From Granulosicoccus sp036478595 (GTDB lineage Bacteria > Pseudomonadota > Gammaproteobacteria > Granulosicoccales > Granulosicoccaceae), in NCBI GenBank assembly GCA_036478595.1, contig JAZGEF010000003.1, positions 62,001 to 126,000 on the forward strand: a DNA stretch of 64,000 nucleotides. Reading direction: 5' to 3'. The position numbers and the translations under genes are program-made. Numbering within the stretch: position 1 is the stretch's first letter; each line of letters opens with the position of its first letter. The notes beneath the pieces were generated by a model. That model saw nothing but the letters and a program-made list of their open reading frames with translations. It made no database searches and had not been told where the DNA came from. Positions 7,460 to 16,833 of the stretch are shown piece by piece.

Positions 7460-9499
7460 ATGGCTGACACTTCGGAAACAGTATCTGCACAGCTTGTATT
7501 TACACCCAGCGGCAAACGCGGCACGTTCGAGGTGGGCACATCCATCCTCGATGCAGCACGAAAGCTAGGTGTTGATCTCGATACCGTTTGTGGCGGCCGA
7601 GGTCTATGTGGTCGTTGCCAGATTCTCTGTTCCGAAGGTGATTTTTCCAAACACAATATTGTGTCCAGCGCAGATAGCTTGGGCGAAGGCACAAAGGTAG
7701 AAGCTCGATACCAACGAATTAACGGCGAGTTTCCGGTTGGTCGTCGCTTAGGCTGCCAAGCCAAGATTCTTGGCGATCTGGTAGTTGATGTGCCACCTGA
7801 GAGCCAGGTTCACAAGCAGGTGGTGCGTAAAGCGGCTGACCATGCCACAATCACCCTCAACCCTGCCATACGGTTGTATGTGGTCGATGTAGAAGAACCC
7901 GACATGCACGACCCCTCTGGCGATCTACGAAGGCTTAAAAACGCTCTTAATAGCGAGTGGAATCGTGATAATCTCCGCGCCGATCTAAACCTACTGCACA
8001 CGCTGCAGGACATATTGCGAAAAGGCAAATGGCAAGTAAGTGCAGCCGTACATGATGACGGTCGCATCCTCGCCCTCTGGCCTGGCTATAAAGAAACTAT
8101 CTACGGTGTTGCAATCGATGTGGGTTCAACCACCATTGCTGCTCATTTGTCCGACATGATCACAGGTGAAGTTGTTGCCAGCAGTGGCGCAATGAATCCG
8201 CAAATTCGCTTTGGCGAAGATCTCATGAGCCGTGTGTCATACGTGATGATGAATCCAGGTGGCGACATCGAGATGACAAACGCGGTTAGAGAGGCGATCA
8301 ATAGCTTACTAAAAGATGTTGCTACCGAAGCTGGGGTTGATGAAACCGATATTCTTGATATCACCTTTGTTGCAAATCCAGTCATGCACCACCTGCTGTT
8401 AGGCATTGATCCCGTTGAATTAGGCGGCGCACCATTTGCACTAACCACCGATGAAGCACTCAATTTACCTGCGCGCGATATGGGCATCATCGCTCACGAA
8501 AATACACAAGCTTATTTGTTGCCATGCATAGCGGGCCACGTTGGAGCCGATACCGCCGGTGTAATCCTATGCGAGCAGCCACAAACCCTGGACGAACTAA
8601 CTTTGTTAGTTGATGTAGGCACTAATGCAGAAATTGTATTAGGTAACAGCAAGCGCATGCTCGCCTGCTCAAGCCCAACCGGCCCAGCATTTGAAGGCGC
8701 GCAAATTAGTGGCGGCCAACGCGCAGCTCCTGGCGCCATCGAACGCGTGCGAATTGATCCCGAAACACTTGAGCCACGCTTTAGTGTGATTGGCAGCGAG
8801 CTTTGGTCTGACGATCCTAGCTTTACCGACAGTACCTCTGGCACCGGCGTTACTGGTATTTGCGGCTCAGGCATTATCGAAGTGGTTGCTGAGATGTTTT
8901 TAACAGGCATTATTGATACTGATGGCGTTGTACAAGGCGGTTTAGCCGAACGTTCAAGCCGCATCGTTGCTGATGAGCGTACCTTCTCTTATGTGATGCA
9001 CGAAGGTGAGGTTAACATTCGCATTACGCAAAACGATGTTAGGCAAATTCAATTAGCTAAGGCTGCATTGTATGCCGGTGTTCGCCTACTGATGGATCGA
9101 CTTGAAGTGGACAAGGTCGATCGCATTCGCCTTGCCGGAGCGTTTGGTAGCCATATCGATGTTAAATACGCGATGGTATTGGGCTTAATACCCGACTGCG
9201 CATTGGATAACGTCGCTAGTGCAGGTAATGCTGCTGGCACAGGTGCGCGCATCGCTCTACTCGATACCGATTCGCGTAAACAGATTGAACAGCTAGTGCG
9301 AATAGTTGAAAAAATCGAAACCGCTGTAGAGCCAGCCTTCCAAGAACACTTTGTTCAGGCGATGGCATTCCCACATAAAACAGCAGAATTTCCAGAGCTT
9401 GCAAAAGTAGTTAACTTACCTGAGCGCACAGCCTCTATAGAAGGCGCTGCACAACGCGGCCGCAAGTCGCGAAGACGTGCGCGTCAATCGCGCGAGTAA
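7460..9499 (+). CDS. Ferredoxin-ASKHA corrinoid activation protein (RACo-like)
   Basis: Reductively reactivates corrinoid proteins whose cobalt has been oxidised to Co(II), using ATP. The N-terminus is a [2Fe-2S] domain with Cys44, Cys50, Cys53 and Cys99 (CGGRGLCGRCQIL, RRLGCQ). A middle domain follows, then a C-terminal ASKHA ATPase with the phosphate loop GVAIDVGSTTIAAHLS (about 216-231), LLVDVGTNAEIVLG, GPAFEGAQISGG and LAGAFGSHID. The 679 residues match the usual length of RACo/DUF4445 proteins. It ends in a basic tail (RGRKSRRRARQ). It is the last gene of the forward operon, and a palindromic repeat begins 15 bases after the stop. Confidence 0.92.
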   Translation: MADTSETVSAQLVFTPSGKRGTFEVGTSILDAARKLGVDLDTVCGGRGLCGRCQILCSEGDFSKHNIVSSADSLGEGTKVEARYQRINGEFPVGRRLGCQAKILGDLVVDVPPESQVHKQVVRKAADHATITLNPAIRLYVVDVEEPDMHDPSGDLRRLKNALNSEWNRDNLRADLNLLHTLQDILRKGKWQVSAAVHDDGRILALWPGYKETIYGVAIDVGSTTIAAHLSDMITGEVVASSGAMNPQIRFGEDLMSRVSYVMMNPGGDIEMTNAVREAINSLLKDVATEAGVDETDILDITFVANPVMHHLLLGIDPVELGGAPFALTTDEALNLPARDMGIIAHENTQAYLLPCIAGHVGADTAGVILCEQPQTLDELTLLVDVGTNAEIVLGNSKRMLACSSPTGPAFEGAQISGGQRAAPGAIERVRIDPETLEPRFSVIGSELWSDDPSFTDSTSGTGVTGICGSGIIEVVAEMFLTGIIDTDGVVQGGLAERSSRIVADERTFSYVMHEGEVNIRITQNDVRQIQLAKAALYAGVRLLMDRLEVDKVDRIRLAGAFGSHIDVKYAMVLGLIPDCALDNVASAGNAAGTGARIALLDTDSRKQIEQLVRIVEKIETAVEPAFQEHFVQAMAFPHKTAEFPELAKVVNLPERTASIEGAAQRGRKSRRRARQSRE

Positions 9500-9514
9500 A
9501 TTCTAGTAGCAACC

Positions 9515-9660
9515 GCCGGCACCCATTCCGCAAGTTTGGGCACCGATTGGGGTTTACACCTTATCTCGGTACGCGTGAACCCATCCATGGGGCTTGTAGC
9601 GTCCCGAGGATTAGTGCTTACCCCAAAAGAGGGCGCTTAGCTCGCGGAATGGGTGTCGGC
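9515..9660. repeat. Long palindromic dispersed repeat, copy A
   Basis: A 146-bp imperfect palindrome. The outer arms begin GCCGGCACCCATTCCGC and end GCGGAATGGGTGTCGGC, and pairing continues inward with mismatches to CTCGG / CCCGAG. The core carries TGAACCCATCCATGGGG (9576-9592). The right arm (GTGCTTACCCCAAAA then GGGCGCTTAG) is clearly homologous to the right arm of the repeat at 17938-18095, whose core lies in the opposite orientation. It sits just after the ASKHA stop and could act as a transcription end or mRNA stabiliser. No ORF is inside. Confidence 0.85.
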
Positions 9661-9738
9661 ACTAGGCAGAAGCGTCGACGCAACTAACAACACACGTTAG
9701 AATGTCGGCAGTTAATACACACAGCCAACATCGTTTTT

Positions 9739-11058
9739 ATGAAATCCACTGAACAACATATCGATGTCATGGTCGTTGACATGCAAGGCAATTTGCGTGG
9801 CAAGTGGATACCCATCAATCAGCAAAGCAAAGTGCTAGACGGGCAAGTACGTTTGCCTGTATCGACCCAAGTGCAGGATATCTGGGGCGATGATAATGAC
9901 AGCCTTACTGGCATGGGTCCTGACTCAGGTGATCCAGATGGGCTATGCGTTCCGGTAAACGCTCAACTTAACGAAACGCCTTGGAACCCCGGGTCGCAAC
10001 AAATTTTATGCAGCATGCAGAACATGGCTGGCGAGAGCATGTTTTGCGACCCACGATCAATCCTGGCCAATGTGCTGGAGAAATTTACTGCACGTGGGCT
10101 AACACCAATGGTGGCAGTCGAGCTTGAGTTTTATTTGCTGGATGCGCCTTCTGTTGTCGCAGGCGTTCCCGCCCCGCCCCCGCATATTAATATTGCTGGG
10201 CAAATAAAACCGTATCAGGTTTATGACATGCGCGTTATGGATCGCATCGAACCGACGCTTAAACACATTCATGATTACGCCAAAGCGTTAAACATCCCAG
10301 CCGATGCATCGCTTTCCGAAATTGGCCCTGGCCAATTTGAGATTAATCTAATGCACCGAGACAACGCCTTGCAAGCTGCAGATGAAGCAGTGTTGTTTAA
10401 ACGCGTTGTCGATAGAGCTGCAATTGCAACCGGAATGGCCTGTACCTTTATGGCCAAACCTTACACCGAGCACACTGGCAACGGACTACACGTACACGTC
10501 AGCCTGCTTGACGAACAAGGTAACAACGTTTTTGATCAAGCTAACAACGACAATAATTTACTGTGGGCAGCTAACGGTTTACTTGAGACGATGAAAGATG
10601 CGCAAGCATTGCTAGCCCCCCATGGTAATTCCTATAAGCGCCTGCAACCGGACTCTTACGCACCAGTGCAAATGAACTGGGGGCACGATCATCGAGGTGT
10701 TGCCGTTAGATTGCCAGAAACCCACGGCAAAGCAGCGCGCTTAGAGCATCGAGTGGCCGGAGCTGATGCCAACCCCTACCTAGCTTTAGCTGCGATTCTC
10801 TCTGGCATTTTGCTCGGGCTGGATAAAGGTACTAAACCCACACTGCCTGCACTCAAGCCAGGTGACACATCCAGCGCTGAATTCCTCCACCATGATTGGT
10901 TGAATGCGGTAAATCAGTTTTCTGAATCAGCATTTATCAAACAATCCATTGGCGATCACTACCAACGAGTGTTTGCCAACATAAAAAGGTTTGAGGCGAT
11001 CACGATAAACAAAACAGTCGATCAGCTTGATTGGTTAACTTATCTGCCACGCCTTTAA
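9739..11058 (+). CDS. Glutamine synthetase-family gamma-glutamyl-amine ligase (PuuA-like)
   Basis: A 439-residue glutamine synthetase-fold enzyme that probably joins glutamate to an amine rather than to ammonia. Metal- and ATP-site motifs are VELEFYLLD, EIGPGQFEINL, NGLHVHVSL, RLEHRVAGADANPYLALAA and a C-terminal KRFEAITINKTVDQLDWLTYLPRL typical of PuuA/GlnT-type proteins. The housekeeping GlnA adenylylation region is absent. It is followed 21 bases later by a PuuB-like oxidase, the standard pair for gamma-glutamylation followed by oxidation of a polyamine or similar amine. Placement between two parts of the C1 module also allows an amine released by demethylation as substrate, but that is speculative. 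Confidence 0.85.
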   Translation: MKSTEQHIDVMVVDMQGNLRGKWIPINQQSKVLDGQVRLPVSTQVQDIWGDDNDSLTGMGPDSGDPDGLCVPVNAQLNETPWNPGSQQILCSMQNMAGESMFCDPRSILANVLEKFTARGLTPMVAVELEFYLLDAPSVVAGVPAPPPHINIAGQIKPYQVYDMRVMDRIEPTLKHIHDYAKALNIPADASLSEIGPGQFEINLMHRDNALQAADEAVLFKRVVDRAAIATGMACTFMAKPYTEHTGNGLHVHVSLLDEQGNNVFDQANNDNNLLWAANGLLETMKDAQALLAPHGNSYKRLQPDSYAPVQMNWGHDHRGVAVRLPETHGKAARLEHRVAGADANPYLALAAILSGILLGLDKGTKPTLPALKPGDTSSAEFLHHDWLNAVNQFSESAFIKQSIGDHYQRVFANIKRFEAITINKTVDQLDWLTYLPRL

Positions 11059-11079
11059 TGCTATCAGCAGCTAAAAACA

Positions 11080-12369
11080 ATGCAGCGAATTGATAACTAC
11101 TATAGCAGCACGGCAAACGATGCACGCGAGTACCCACAGCTTAACGGTGACATAAGCTGTGATATCGCCATCGTTGGCGGAGGGTTAACTGGCGTTGCCA
11201 CAGCGGTTGAGCTTAGCGAGCTAGGCTATTCAGTGGTACTGCTTGAAGCCAATAGAATTGGCTGGGGTGCCAGCGGTCGAAATGGTGGCCAAGTCACTGG
11301 CAGCCTCTCCGGTGACAGCGCCATGCTCAAACAATTAAAACAACGTGACGGCTCTGATGCGGCAAAATTTATCTGGGATCTTCGCTGGCGCGGGCAAGAC
11401 ATCATCAAACAACGTATTGCTAAATACCAAATAGAATGCGATTTGATCCATGGACACCTACATACCGCTTGGAGCAAAAAAGCGATACCCGAGCTGAAGC
11501 AAACTCTACATGATGCAGAAATCTGGGGATTTGATGGCCACCTGGAATGGCTTGAAACAGAAGCACTGCATAAGCTAATTAACACTCCGCTCTATCACGG
11601 CGGCTTATATAACAAACGCAACTTTCATGTTCATTCACTTAACCTTTGCCTTGGCGAAGCCCGTGCTGCCGCTAGCATAGGTTGCAGAATTTTCGAGCAA
11701 ACTACCGTGACGAAACTGAACACCAAAACGAGCCCGGTGTTAGTCACCGAGCATGGCAAGATCAACGCTAAAATAGTCGTGCTGGCAGGCAACGCTTATC
11801 ATCGCCTGTGTCAGCAACAACTCAATGGTTTACTCGTGCCAGCGATTTTAGCCAATATGACAACTGAGCCTCTATCAGATCAGCAGCTTACTGAGCTTAA
11901 CCCACAACGCCTAGCGGTATACGATAGCCGTTTAGTGCTCGACTACTACCGCTTCACTGCTGACAACCGGCTCATGTTTGGCGGCGGCACAAATTATTCT
12001 GGTCGTGATGTTAACAACGTAAGAGCAAGCCTGCGCCCAGCATTAGAGGCTACCTTCCCCACGCTTAAGGGTATCAACATTGATCACGCCTGGACCTGCA
12101 CGGCGGGAATTGTGCCCAATCGGATACCTTTGTTAGGTCGTGCACAAAAAAATGTCTATTACTGCCAGGGTTATTCAGGACACGGCATTGCAAGCTCGCA
12201 TATCCTTGCTGAAATTCTTGCACAAGCCCTGCATGGCGAAATAAGCCGCTTTGACACCTTCAGCCAGTTTAAACACCGTAAAGTACCGTTTGGCCAGCAG
12301 CTTGGCAACCCACTAATGACCATCGGCATGGCGTACTACCGGATGAAAGAGCAACTAACAGACCACTGA
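11080..12369 (+). CDS. FAD-dependent amine oxidoreductase (PuuB-like, DAO family)
   Basis: A 429-residue DAO-fold flavoenzyme. The dinucleotide-binding motif GGGLTG is at 33-38 within CDIAIVGGGLTGVATAVEL, followed by a second FAD contact WGASGRNGGQV (about 63-73) and a late GYSGHGIASSH. This is the PuuB (gamma-glutamylputrescine oxidase) layout. It would oxidise the gamma-glutamyl-amine made by the preceding ligase, releasing an aldehyde and an amine product or H2O2. It is co-transcribed with the ligase (21-base gap). The substrate is not determinable. A class III aminotransferase at 29125 could serve a parallel amine route. Confidence 0.85.
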   Translation: MQRIDNYYSSTANDAREYPQLNGDISCDIAIVGGGLTGVATAVELSELGYSVVLLEANRIGWGASGRNGGQVTGSLSGDSAMLKQLKQRDGSDAAKFIWDLRWRGQDIIKQRIAKYQIECDLIHGHLHTAWSKKAIPELKQTLHDAEIWGFDGHLEWLETEALHKLINTPLYHGGLYNKRNFHVHSLNLCLGEARAAASIGCRIFEQTTVTKLNTKTSPVLVTEHGKINAKIVVLAGNAYHRLCQQQLNGLLVPAILANMTTEPLSDQQLTELNPQRLAVYDSRLVLDYYRFTADNRLMFGGGTNYSGRDVNNVRASLRPALEATFPTLKGINIDHAWTCTAGIVPNRIPLLGRAQKNVYYCQGYSGHGIASSHILAEILAQALHGEISRFDTFSQFKHRKVPFGQQLGNPLMTIGMAYYRMKEQLTDH

Positions 12370-12382
12370 GCCCACTCTATAA

Positions 12383-12398
12383 TGTGACGCCAATCACG
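12383..12398. promoter_or_regulatory. CRP-like site
   Basis: TGTGA-CGCCAA-TCACG, nine of ten bases of the CRP consensus TGTGA-N6-TCACA. It lies 105 bases upstream of the ATG at 12503 and just after the oxidase stop, so it would control the small membrane protein gene. By-eye match only. Confidence 0.4.
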
Positions 12399-12502
12399 TA
12401 GGACTAATCCAGCACCAACTCTTGCCCCATAGCGTGACCGGTAACCTTTGTATAAATACGGATTCCGATTAAACTGAGCCCAAGCCGCATACAAGAATAA
12501 TA

Positions 12503-13009
12503 ATGAATAGCGACGCACATATAGCAAATGGCCCTGCCAACACGACCTCTGACCAATGGGACTTCATTGAGAAGCGCTGTGAACAGAACCGACGTCGGTA
12601 CAAGCTTTACAGCATATGGAAAGCCTTGATAGCACCTCGTCGTTTCGAAGGCCGCCGCAGTGGTGATAGACGTTTCGCAACTCTTGATCGTTATGATTCG
12701 GGCTTATGCACCATGGCGGTATTGCTAGTGCTGATGTCAATCACCGACTCACTCTTCACACTTACCTTGATTGCTAGAGGAGGATCGGAAGCCAATCCGT
12801 TTATGAACTACATGCTGCAACACAGCATTGGCTTATTTATGGTGGTTAAAATGGTGCTAACCGCAGTACCAGCGGTGCTACTAGTGGCAACCCACAACTT
12901 GATGCTATTCGATCGAATACGAGCACGCTCGATACTCGCGGCAATGGTGGGTATGTATACCGGACTGCTTCTGTATGAGGTAGGCCTGCTTGCGCTTAGC
13001 ACCAGCTAG
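12503..13009 (+). CDS. Small membrane protein, DUF5658-like
   Basis: A 168-residue protein. It has a charged N-terminus including a basic block RRFEGRRSGDRR (about 50-61), then three hydrophobic helices (about 71-91, 107-130 and 141-163). The segment DSLFTLTLIARGGSEANPFMNYML matches the DUF5658 pattern, in which a short loop with GxxEANP links helices 1 and 2. Function is unknown. It stands alone between the amine genes and the convergent regulator gene, with no sign of operon membership. A CRP-like site lies upstream. Confidence 0.7.
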   Translation: MNSDAHIANGPANTTSDQWDFIEKRCEQNRRRYKLYSIWKALIAPRRFEGRRSGDRRFATLDRYDSGLCTMAVLLVLMSITDSLFTLTLIARGGSEANPFMNYMLQHSIGLFMVVKMVLTAVPAVLLVATHNLMLFDRIRARSILAAMVGMYTGLLLYEVGLLALSTS

Positions 13010-13070
13010 CGGGTATTTGCTAGTTTGCGTTAAATCGTGTGCCTTAACTAGTATGTGGCACCATGCAATT

Positions 13071-14072
13071 TTAGTTAGTGCGCGACTTCTGCTGCATATC
13101 ATCTAGTAATCCGGCAGCACGTCTACGCTCATCTCTTGGCGGGATCGAAAACGTATCGCGATAACATTTAGAAAAATGCGGTGCAGAAATAAACCCACAT
13201 GCAAGCGCAATGTCAACTATTGGCATACTGGTTTGCAACAACAGTTGTCTCGCTCGTTCCAATCGTAATTCAAGGTAATAACGAGTGGGCACACAATGCA
13301 GATAACGCTGAAACAATCGCTCTAGTTGTCGGCGCGACAATCCCACATGGTGAGAGAGCTCATCCAGGGTCATCGGCTCCTCGATATTCGCTTCCATTAA
13401 TGATACGGCTTCTGCCAATTTAGGCTGACTAGCACCGATGCGTTGCGTTAATGGAACCCGTTGTCGATCATTGTGATCACGAATACGTTCACACATATAT
13501 TGCTCAGATATTCGTGTCGCGAGGTCCGCACCATGCTTGCTGCGAATCTCACACAACATCATATCCAGCGGCGCGATTCCGCCCGCACATGAGTATCGGT
13601 TACGATCCATTTCGAACAATTCTGGGGATATCACCAAGTGGGGGTATTCTTCACGCGCACTGGCCATGTTTTCCCAATGAATGGTGCAACGATAACCGTT
13701 TAACAAATCGGCTTTAGCAAGGAAGTAACTGCCGGTGCAAATGCCACCCAACACCATATCGGCCTTGTCGAGTTGGCGCAACCAATGAATGCCAACTTCA
13801 TCTTCAACTCTGTGAATGTTGATTCCACCGCATACAAACACTGCATCAAAACGATCTTTGCAACCCGCGGCAAGTTGCGCTGCGATACGAATGCCGTTAC
13901 TGCACGCTACCGGCTGGCCATCACTACTCACCACTTCCCATTGATATAACTCTGCCCCGGTCAGCTGATTTGCCATACGTAAGGGTTCCACTGCTGCGGA
14001 AAACGCAATCATGGAAAAATTAGGCACCAGGTAAAAACCGATGCGGATGGGATTCGAGTTGGTACCGATCAA
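13071..14072 (-). CDS. GlxA-family AraC-type transcription regulator (GbdR-like)
   Basis: A 333-residue regulator. The N-terminal DJ-1/PfpI-like ligand domain (about 10-175) shows IGFYLVPNFSMIAFSAAVEPLRMAN, and the nucleophile-elbow position reads GGICTGSYFLA. The C-terminal AraC domain (about 222-325) has two helix-turn-helix motifs (MTLDELSHHVGLSRRQLERLFQ and MPIVDIALACGF). The EPLRMAN opening is shared with GbdR/CdhR-type regulators of glycine betaine and carnitine catabolism, named here from family knowledge. It lies between the amine genes and the MttB gene on the same strand as the latter, making it the prime candidate regulator of the whole C1 module. Confidence 0.85.
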   Translation of the reverse strand: MIGTNSNPIRIGFYLVPNFSMIAFSAAVEPLRMANQLTGAELYQWEVVSSDGQPVACSNGIRIAAQLAAGCKDRFDAVFVCGGINIHRVEDEVGIHWLRQLDKADMVLGGICTGSYFLAKADLLNGYRCTIHWENMASAREEYPHLVISPELFEMDRNRYSCAGGIAPLDMMLCEIRSKHGADLATRISEQYMCERIRDHNDRQRVPLTQRIGASQPKLAEAVSLMEANIEEPMTLDELSHHVGLSRRQLERLFQRYLHCVPTRYYLELRLERARQLLLQTSMPIVDIALACGFISAPHFSKCYRDTFSIPPRDERRRAAGLLDDMQQKSRTN

Positions 14073-14380
14073 GTAAACCTAGCTGGCCAATAAAGGCACT
14101 GATACAAAACAGGCGCAATTGGAACATACTCAGCATCAATTGAAAATAGGTATAACCCATGTTCTGTGAATTATTATTCACTACCGAGCCAGAATTATTT
14201 TTGACCACCCCAATTGGGCTGCATGCCATCATGAAAAAGCGTCAAAAGATGACGCTTTTTCACAACACGCCCTTGCCTTCCGGGCCAGACACACAATTGA
14301 AATGGTGCCAAGCGGCCCGGCAATTAATATCGCCGATTTAGTTGAGCTGGCTTCTAGCGCCTAATGGAGGGCGTTGGAGT
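14073..14380. other. Intergenic region between regulator and MttB gene
   Basis: 308 bases without a credible gene. The part near 14073 must hold the regulator promoter. The middle holds a strong hairpin (listed separately). The part near 14280-14324 has a second inverted repeat, CCGGGCC / GGCCCGG with about 28 bases between the arms. Confidence 0.6.
14233..14261 (-). terminator. Rho-independent terminator
   Basis: A perfect 12-bp inverted repeat, GAAAAAGCGTCA / TGACGCTTTTTC, with a 5-base loop. The A/T-rich outer arm gives a T-run on either strand, so it can end transcription coming from the MttB gene on the reverse strand and insulate the regulator gene. Confidence 0.75.
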
Positions 14381-15943
14381 TTAGTAATTAGCGTCTGGGA
14401 AAGAAGCTTTACGCTGCTCAATATATGCAATCAAGGATTCATCGATTGCCGGATCAATTGCTGGCGCTTCGTATTCGTCCAACATTTTTTTCCACCGTTT
14501 GTTAGCGCGCTGAGATGCATCCAGTGAACCTTCTGATTCCCATTGCTCGTAGCTATTGTTATCGGCAATGGTTGAGCGATAAAACGCTGATTCAAAATTG
14601 GCTTGCGTGTGCTCGCAACCCAGGAAATGCTGCCCTGGGCCAACTTCTCTTATCGCGCTAAGTGCTTGACCATTCTCTGTCATGTCAACACCTTTTAGCA
14701 TCACGCCAATCATGCCAGCTTGATCAGCATCCATGACGAACTTTTCATAACCCATGCATAGCCCACCTTCCAACCAGCCCGCTGTGTGCAGCATAAAGTT
14801 AACACCCGCCATTGCCGCAGTTTGTAAGGTATTAGCCGCTTCGTAGGCAGCTTGAGCATCAGGTAGTTTCGATGCGCACAAACCACCACCACTACGAAAC
14901 GGCACTTTCAAGCGACGCGCCAGTTCAGCGGCAATGTACATAAGCAATGAGGGTTCAGGAGAACCAAAAGTTGGCGCACCTGATTGCATAGAGATAGAAC
15001 TTGCGAATGTACCAAACACAACTGGCGCACCTGGGCGCACTAATTGAACAAATGCCATACCGGCTAATGCCTCAGCCAGTATCTGAGCTGCAGTACCAGC
15101 AACCGTAACTGGCGACATCGCACCAGCAAGAATAAACGGTGATATAACGGTTGCTTGATTATTTCTGGCGTATACCTTGGCAGCACCCAACATCGTTTCA
15201 TCAAACGTCATGGGCGAGTTAGCGTTAATCAAATTTATGACGACGGTTTTTTCAACGCCCGTTTCTGGGTCAATAAAATCATCAGCAAACAACAGCTTTG
15301 CCATAGCGACTGTGTCTTCTGCTCTTTCAGGCGCAGTGACTGAACCCATAAAAGGCTTATCGCTATAACGCATGTGCGCATACACCATATCGAAGTGGCG
15401 TTTGTTAACCGGTAAATCAACTGGTTCGCAAACGGTACCACCTGAATGATGCAACTCGCGTGAGCTGTAAGCCAGCTTTACAAAATTATGAAAATCTTCA
15501 ATGGTGGCATAACGCCTGCCCTTATCTAAGTCCATAACAAACGGGGGGCCGTAAGCTGGTACCAACACGGTGTTATCTCCACCGATCACCACATTATTGG
15601 CAGGATTACGGGCGTGTTGTACAAACTGTGAAGGGGCAGTGTCCATGACTAACTTGCGGCACATGCCACGTGGAAACCTGACTCGCTCGCCTAGTACATC
15701 GGCTCCCGCGTTGCGCCACATTTCTAGCGCTTCTGGATCGTCTCTAAATTCGATGCCAATTTCTTCAAGGATGGTGTCGGCGTTTCGCTCAATTGTCGAC
15801 AGGCCTGCTTCATCAAGCACGCTGACATACGGTATGCCACGCTTGATGTATGGATCTCGAGCAGTGCCTGCATTTGCGCGCGCTCGTTTGGCTTCTCGGC
15901 CGCCACCGCGACGACCGCGTCTTGGGCTGGGCTTGGCTGTCAT
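14381..15943 (-). CDS. Trimethylamine methyltransferase-family protein (MttB homologue without pyrrolysine)
   Basis: Predicted to demethylate a quaternary amine and methylate the cognate corrinoid protein. The 520 residues cover the full MttB-family TIM barrel (IGIEFRDDPEALEMWRNAGA, GPPFVMDLDKGRRYATIEDF, HHSGGTVCEPVD, TVVINLINANSPMTFDE, SPFILAGAMSPVTVAGTAAQ). The frame has no internal TAG, so it belongs to the non-pyrrolysine group that includes the glycine betaine enzyme MtgB. A basic, glycine-rich extension precedes the barrel (PRRGRRGGGREAKRARA, about 6-22). It is the second gene of a reverse-strand pair with the phosphatase (94-base gap). Glycine betaine is the favoured substrate because of the BHMT and GbdR-like neighbours, but other betaines are possible. 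Confidence 0.9.
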   Translation of the reverse strand: MTAKPSPRRGRRGGGREAKRARANAGTARDPYIKRGIPYVSVLDEAGLSTIERNADTILEEIGIEFRDDPEALEMWRNAGADVLGERVRFPRGMCRKLVMDTAPSQFVQHARNPANNVVIGGDNTVLVPAYGPPFVMDLDKGRRYATIEDFHNFVKLAYSSRELHHSGGTVCEPVDLPVNKRHFDMVYAHMRYSDKPFMGSVTAPERAEDTVAMAKLLFADDFIDPETGVEKTVVINLINANSPMTFDETMLGAAKVYARNNQATVISPFILAGAMSPVTVAGTAAQILAEALAGMAFVQLVRPGAPVVFGTFASSISMQSGAPTFGSPEPSLLMYIAAELARRLKVPFRSGGGLCASKLPDAQAAYEAANTLQTAAMAGVNFMLHTAGWLEGGLCMGYEKFVMDADQAGMIGVMLKGVDMTENGQALSAIREVGPGQHFLGCEHTQANFESAFYRSTIADNNSYEQWESEGSLDASQRANKRWKKMLDEYEAPAIDPAIDESLIAYIEQRKASFPDANY

Positions 15944-16037
15944 AAACAGCTCTCCTAATTACGTATAGCGACAGTTTGCACCTGCGAACGCCTGCCCGGA
16001 TTGGACAGGGCGACCAGCGCATAGTACGCCGCGACTC

Positions 16038-16616
16038 TTAGGAACCCCAACTTTGCGTAGCACCGACCAAAGAATGGCAGCTGCGCACGAAATTGGCTTG
16101 AGCGCGTGTTTGGATTCTGCGCCGGTTATCGCTACGTACGGTGCGTATGGCCAGCTCAGGCTCAAGGCCCATTTCAACCAATATACGGGCTGAGATCATA
16201 CCTGCGCGCCCTAGGCCCGCATAACAATGTATCGCGACCCGTTCTCCGATTCGTAAGGCGTGGCGTATGCGCTCGCCTTCTACGGCCCAGGTATCTTCGA
16301 ACGCCTGGTTAGGAATATCCATGTCGATGATCGGTAAATGCTTCCACCAAATTCCGGCGTCCGCGAGCAATTGAGGCAGCTCCTCAACACCCAGCATTTT
16401 CAGCTCATGCGGCTCTACTAAGGTAACCACACCGTTAGCACCCCAGTTTTGGAGCTCTTCAAGATCAGCAAGTAAATACTTTCGAGGCAATGGCTGCGCT
16501 TGTTGGCTAATGCGCGCACCCGGACAGCCCACTAGCCCCATACAACCAACAGACCCAGGCACATTGACCGTGTCGATAAGGTTGGGCTCAGGTGGTTTTC
16601 CAAATCCGAATAGCAT
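16038..16616 (-). CDS. Dual-specificity/tyrosine phosphatase-like protein (Cys-based)
   Basis: A 192-residue protein with a CX5R phosphatase loop at 130-138 (HCYAGLGRA: Cys131, Arg137). Asp98 or Asp100 in PIIDMDIPN is the likely general acid, which resembles the CDKN3-type bacterial dual-specificity phosphatases. The residue after the Arg is Ala, where Ser/Thr is usual, so turnover may be unusual. The N-terminal third has a Cys/Gly-rich stretch (GSVGCMGLVGCPGAR) not needed for the fold. It lies directly upstream of the MttB gene on the same strand, so co-transcription is likely. A regulatory role on the C1 enzymes or on a phosphorylated metabolite is inference. Confidence 0.78.
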   Translation of the reverse strand: MLFGFGKPPEPNLIDTVNVPGSVGCMGLVGCPGARISQQAQPLPRKYLLADLEELQNWGANGVVTLVEPHELKMLGVEELPQLLADAGIWWKHLPIIDMDIPNQAFEDTWAVEGERIRHALRIGERVAIHCYAGLGRAGMISARILVEMGLEPELAIRTVRSDNRRRIQTRAQANFVRSCHSLVGATQSWGS

Positions 16617-16833
16617 GTTGAGTGGTTTGATTAAGCTCTTATTGTTGCCGATAGTCTAGCGCATAGCGCAAAATCGGAGTTCACTACTAGTTATTCTGGC
16701 GTCCAACGCAGCAATATATGAAGGACGCTTTGAGACCCATGTCTCGCTATCGCCAAACAGCCTCAGCTCTACACTGTTGGCGCAGTAATTGTAGCCCAGA
16801 TGACACAGCTAGATACCGTGCTAACCTTTAGTC

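Noticed and set aside
9515..9660. Integron attC site
   Set aside because: Arms are too long and no integrase or cassette pattern is present; the second copy shows a dispersed palindromic repeat.
13199..13717. Forward frames opposite the GlxA regulator
   Set aside because: Shadows of a well-supported AraC-family gene on the reverse strand.
14381..15943. Pyrrolysine (amber) readthrough in the MttB homologue
   Set aside because: The frame is uninterrupted for 520 codons and no pyl genes are present; it is a non-pyrrolysine homologue.
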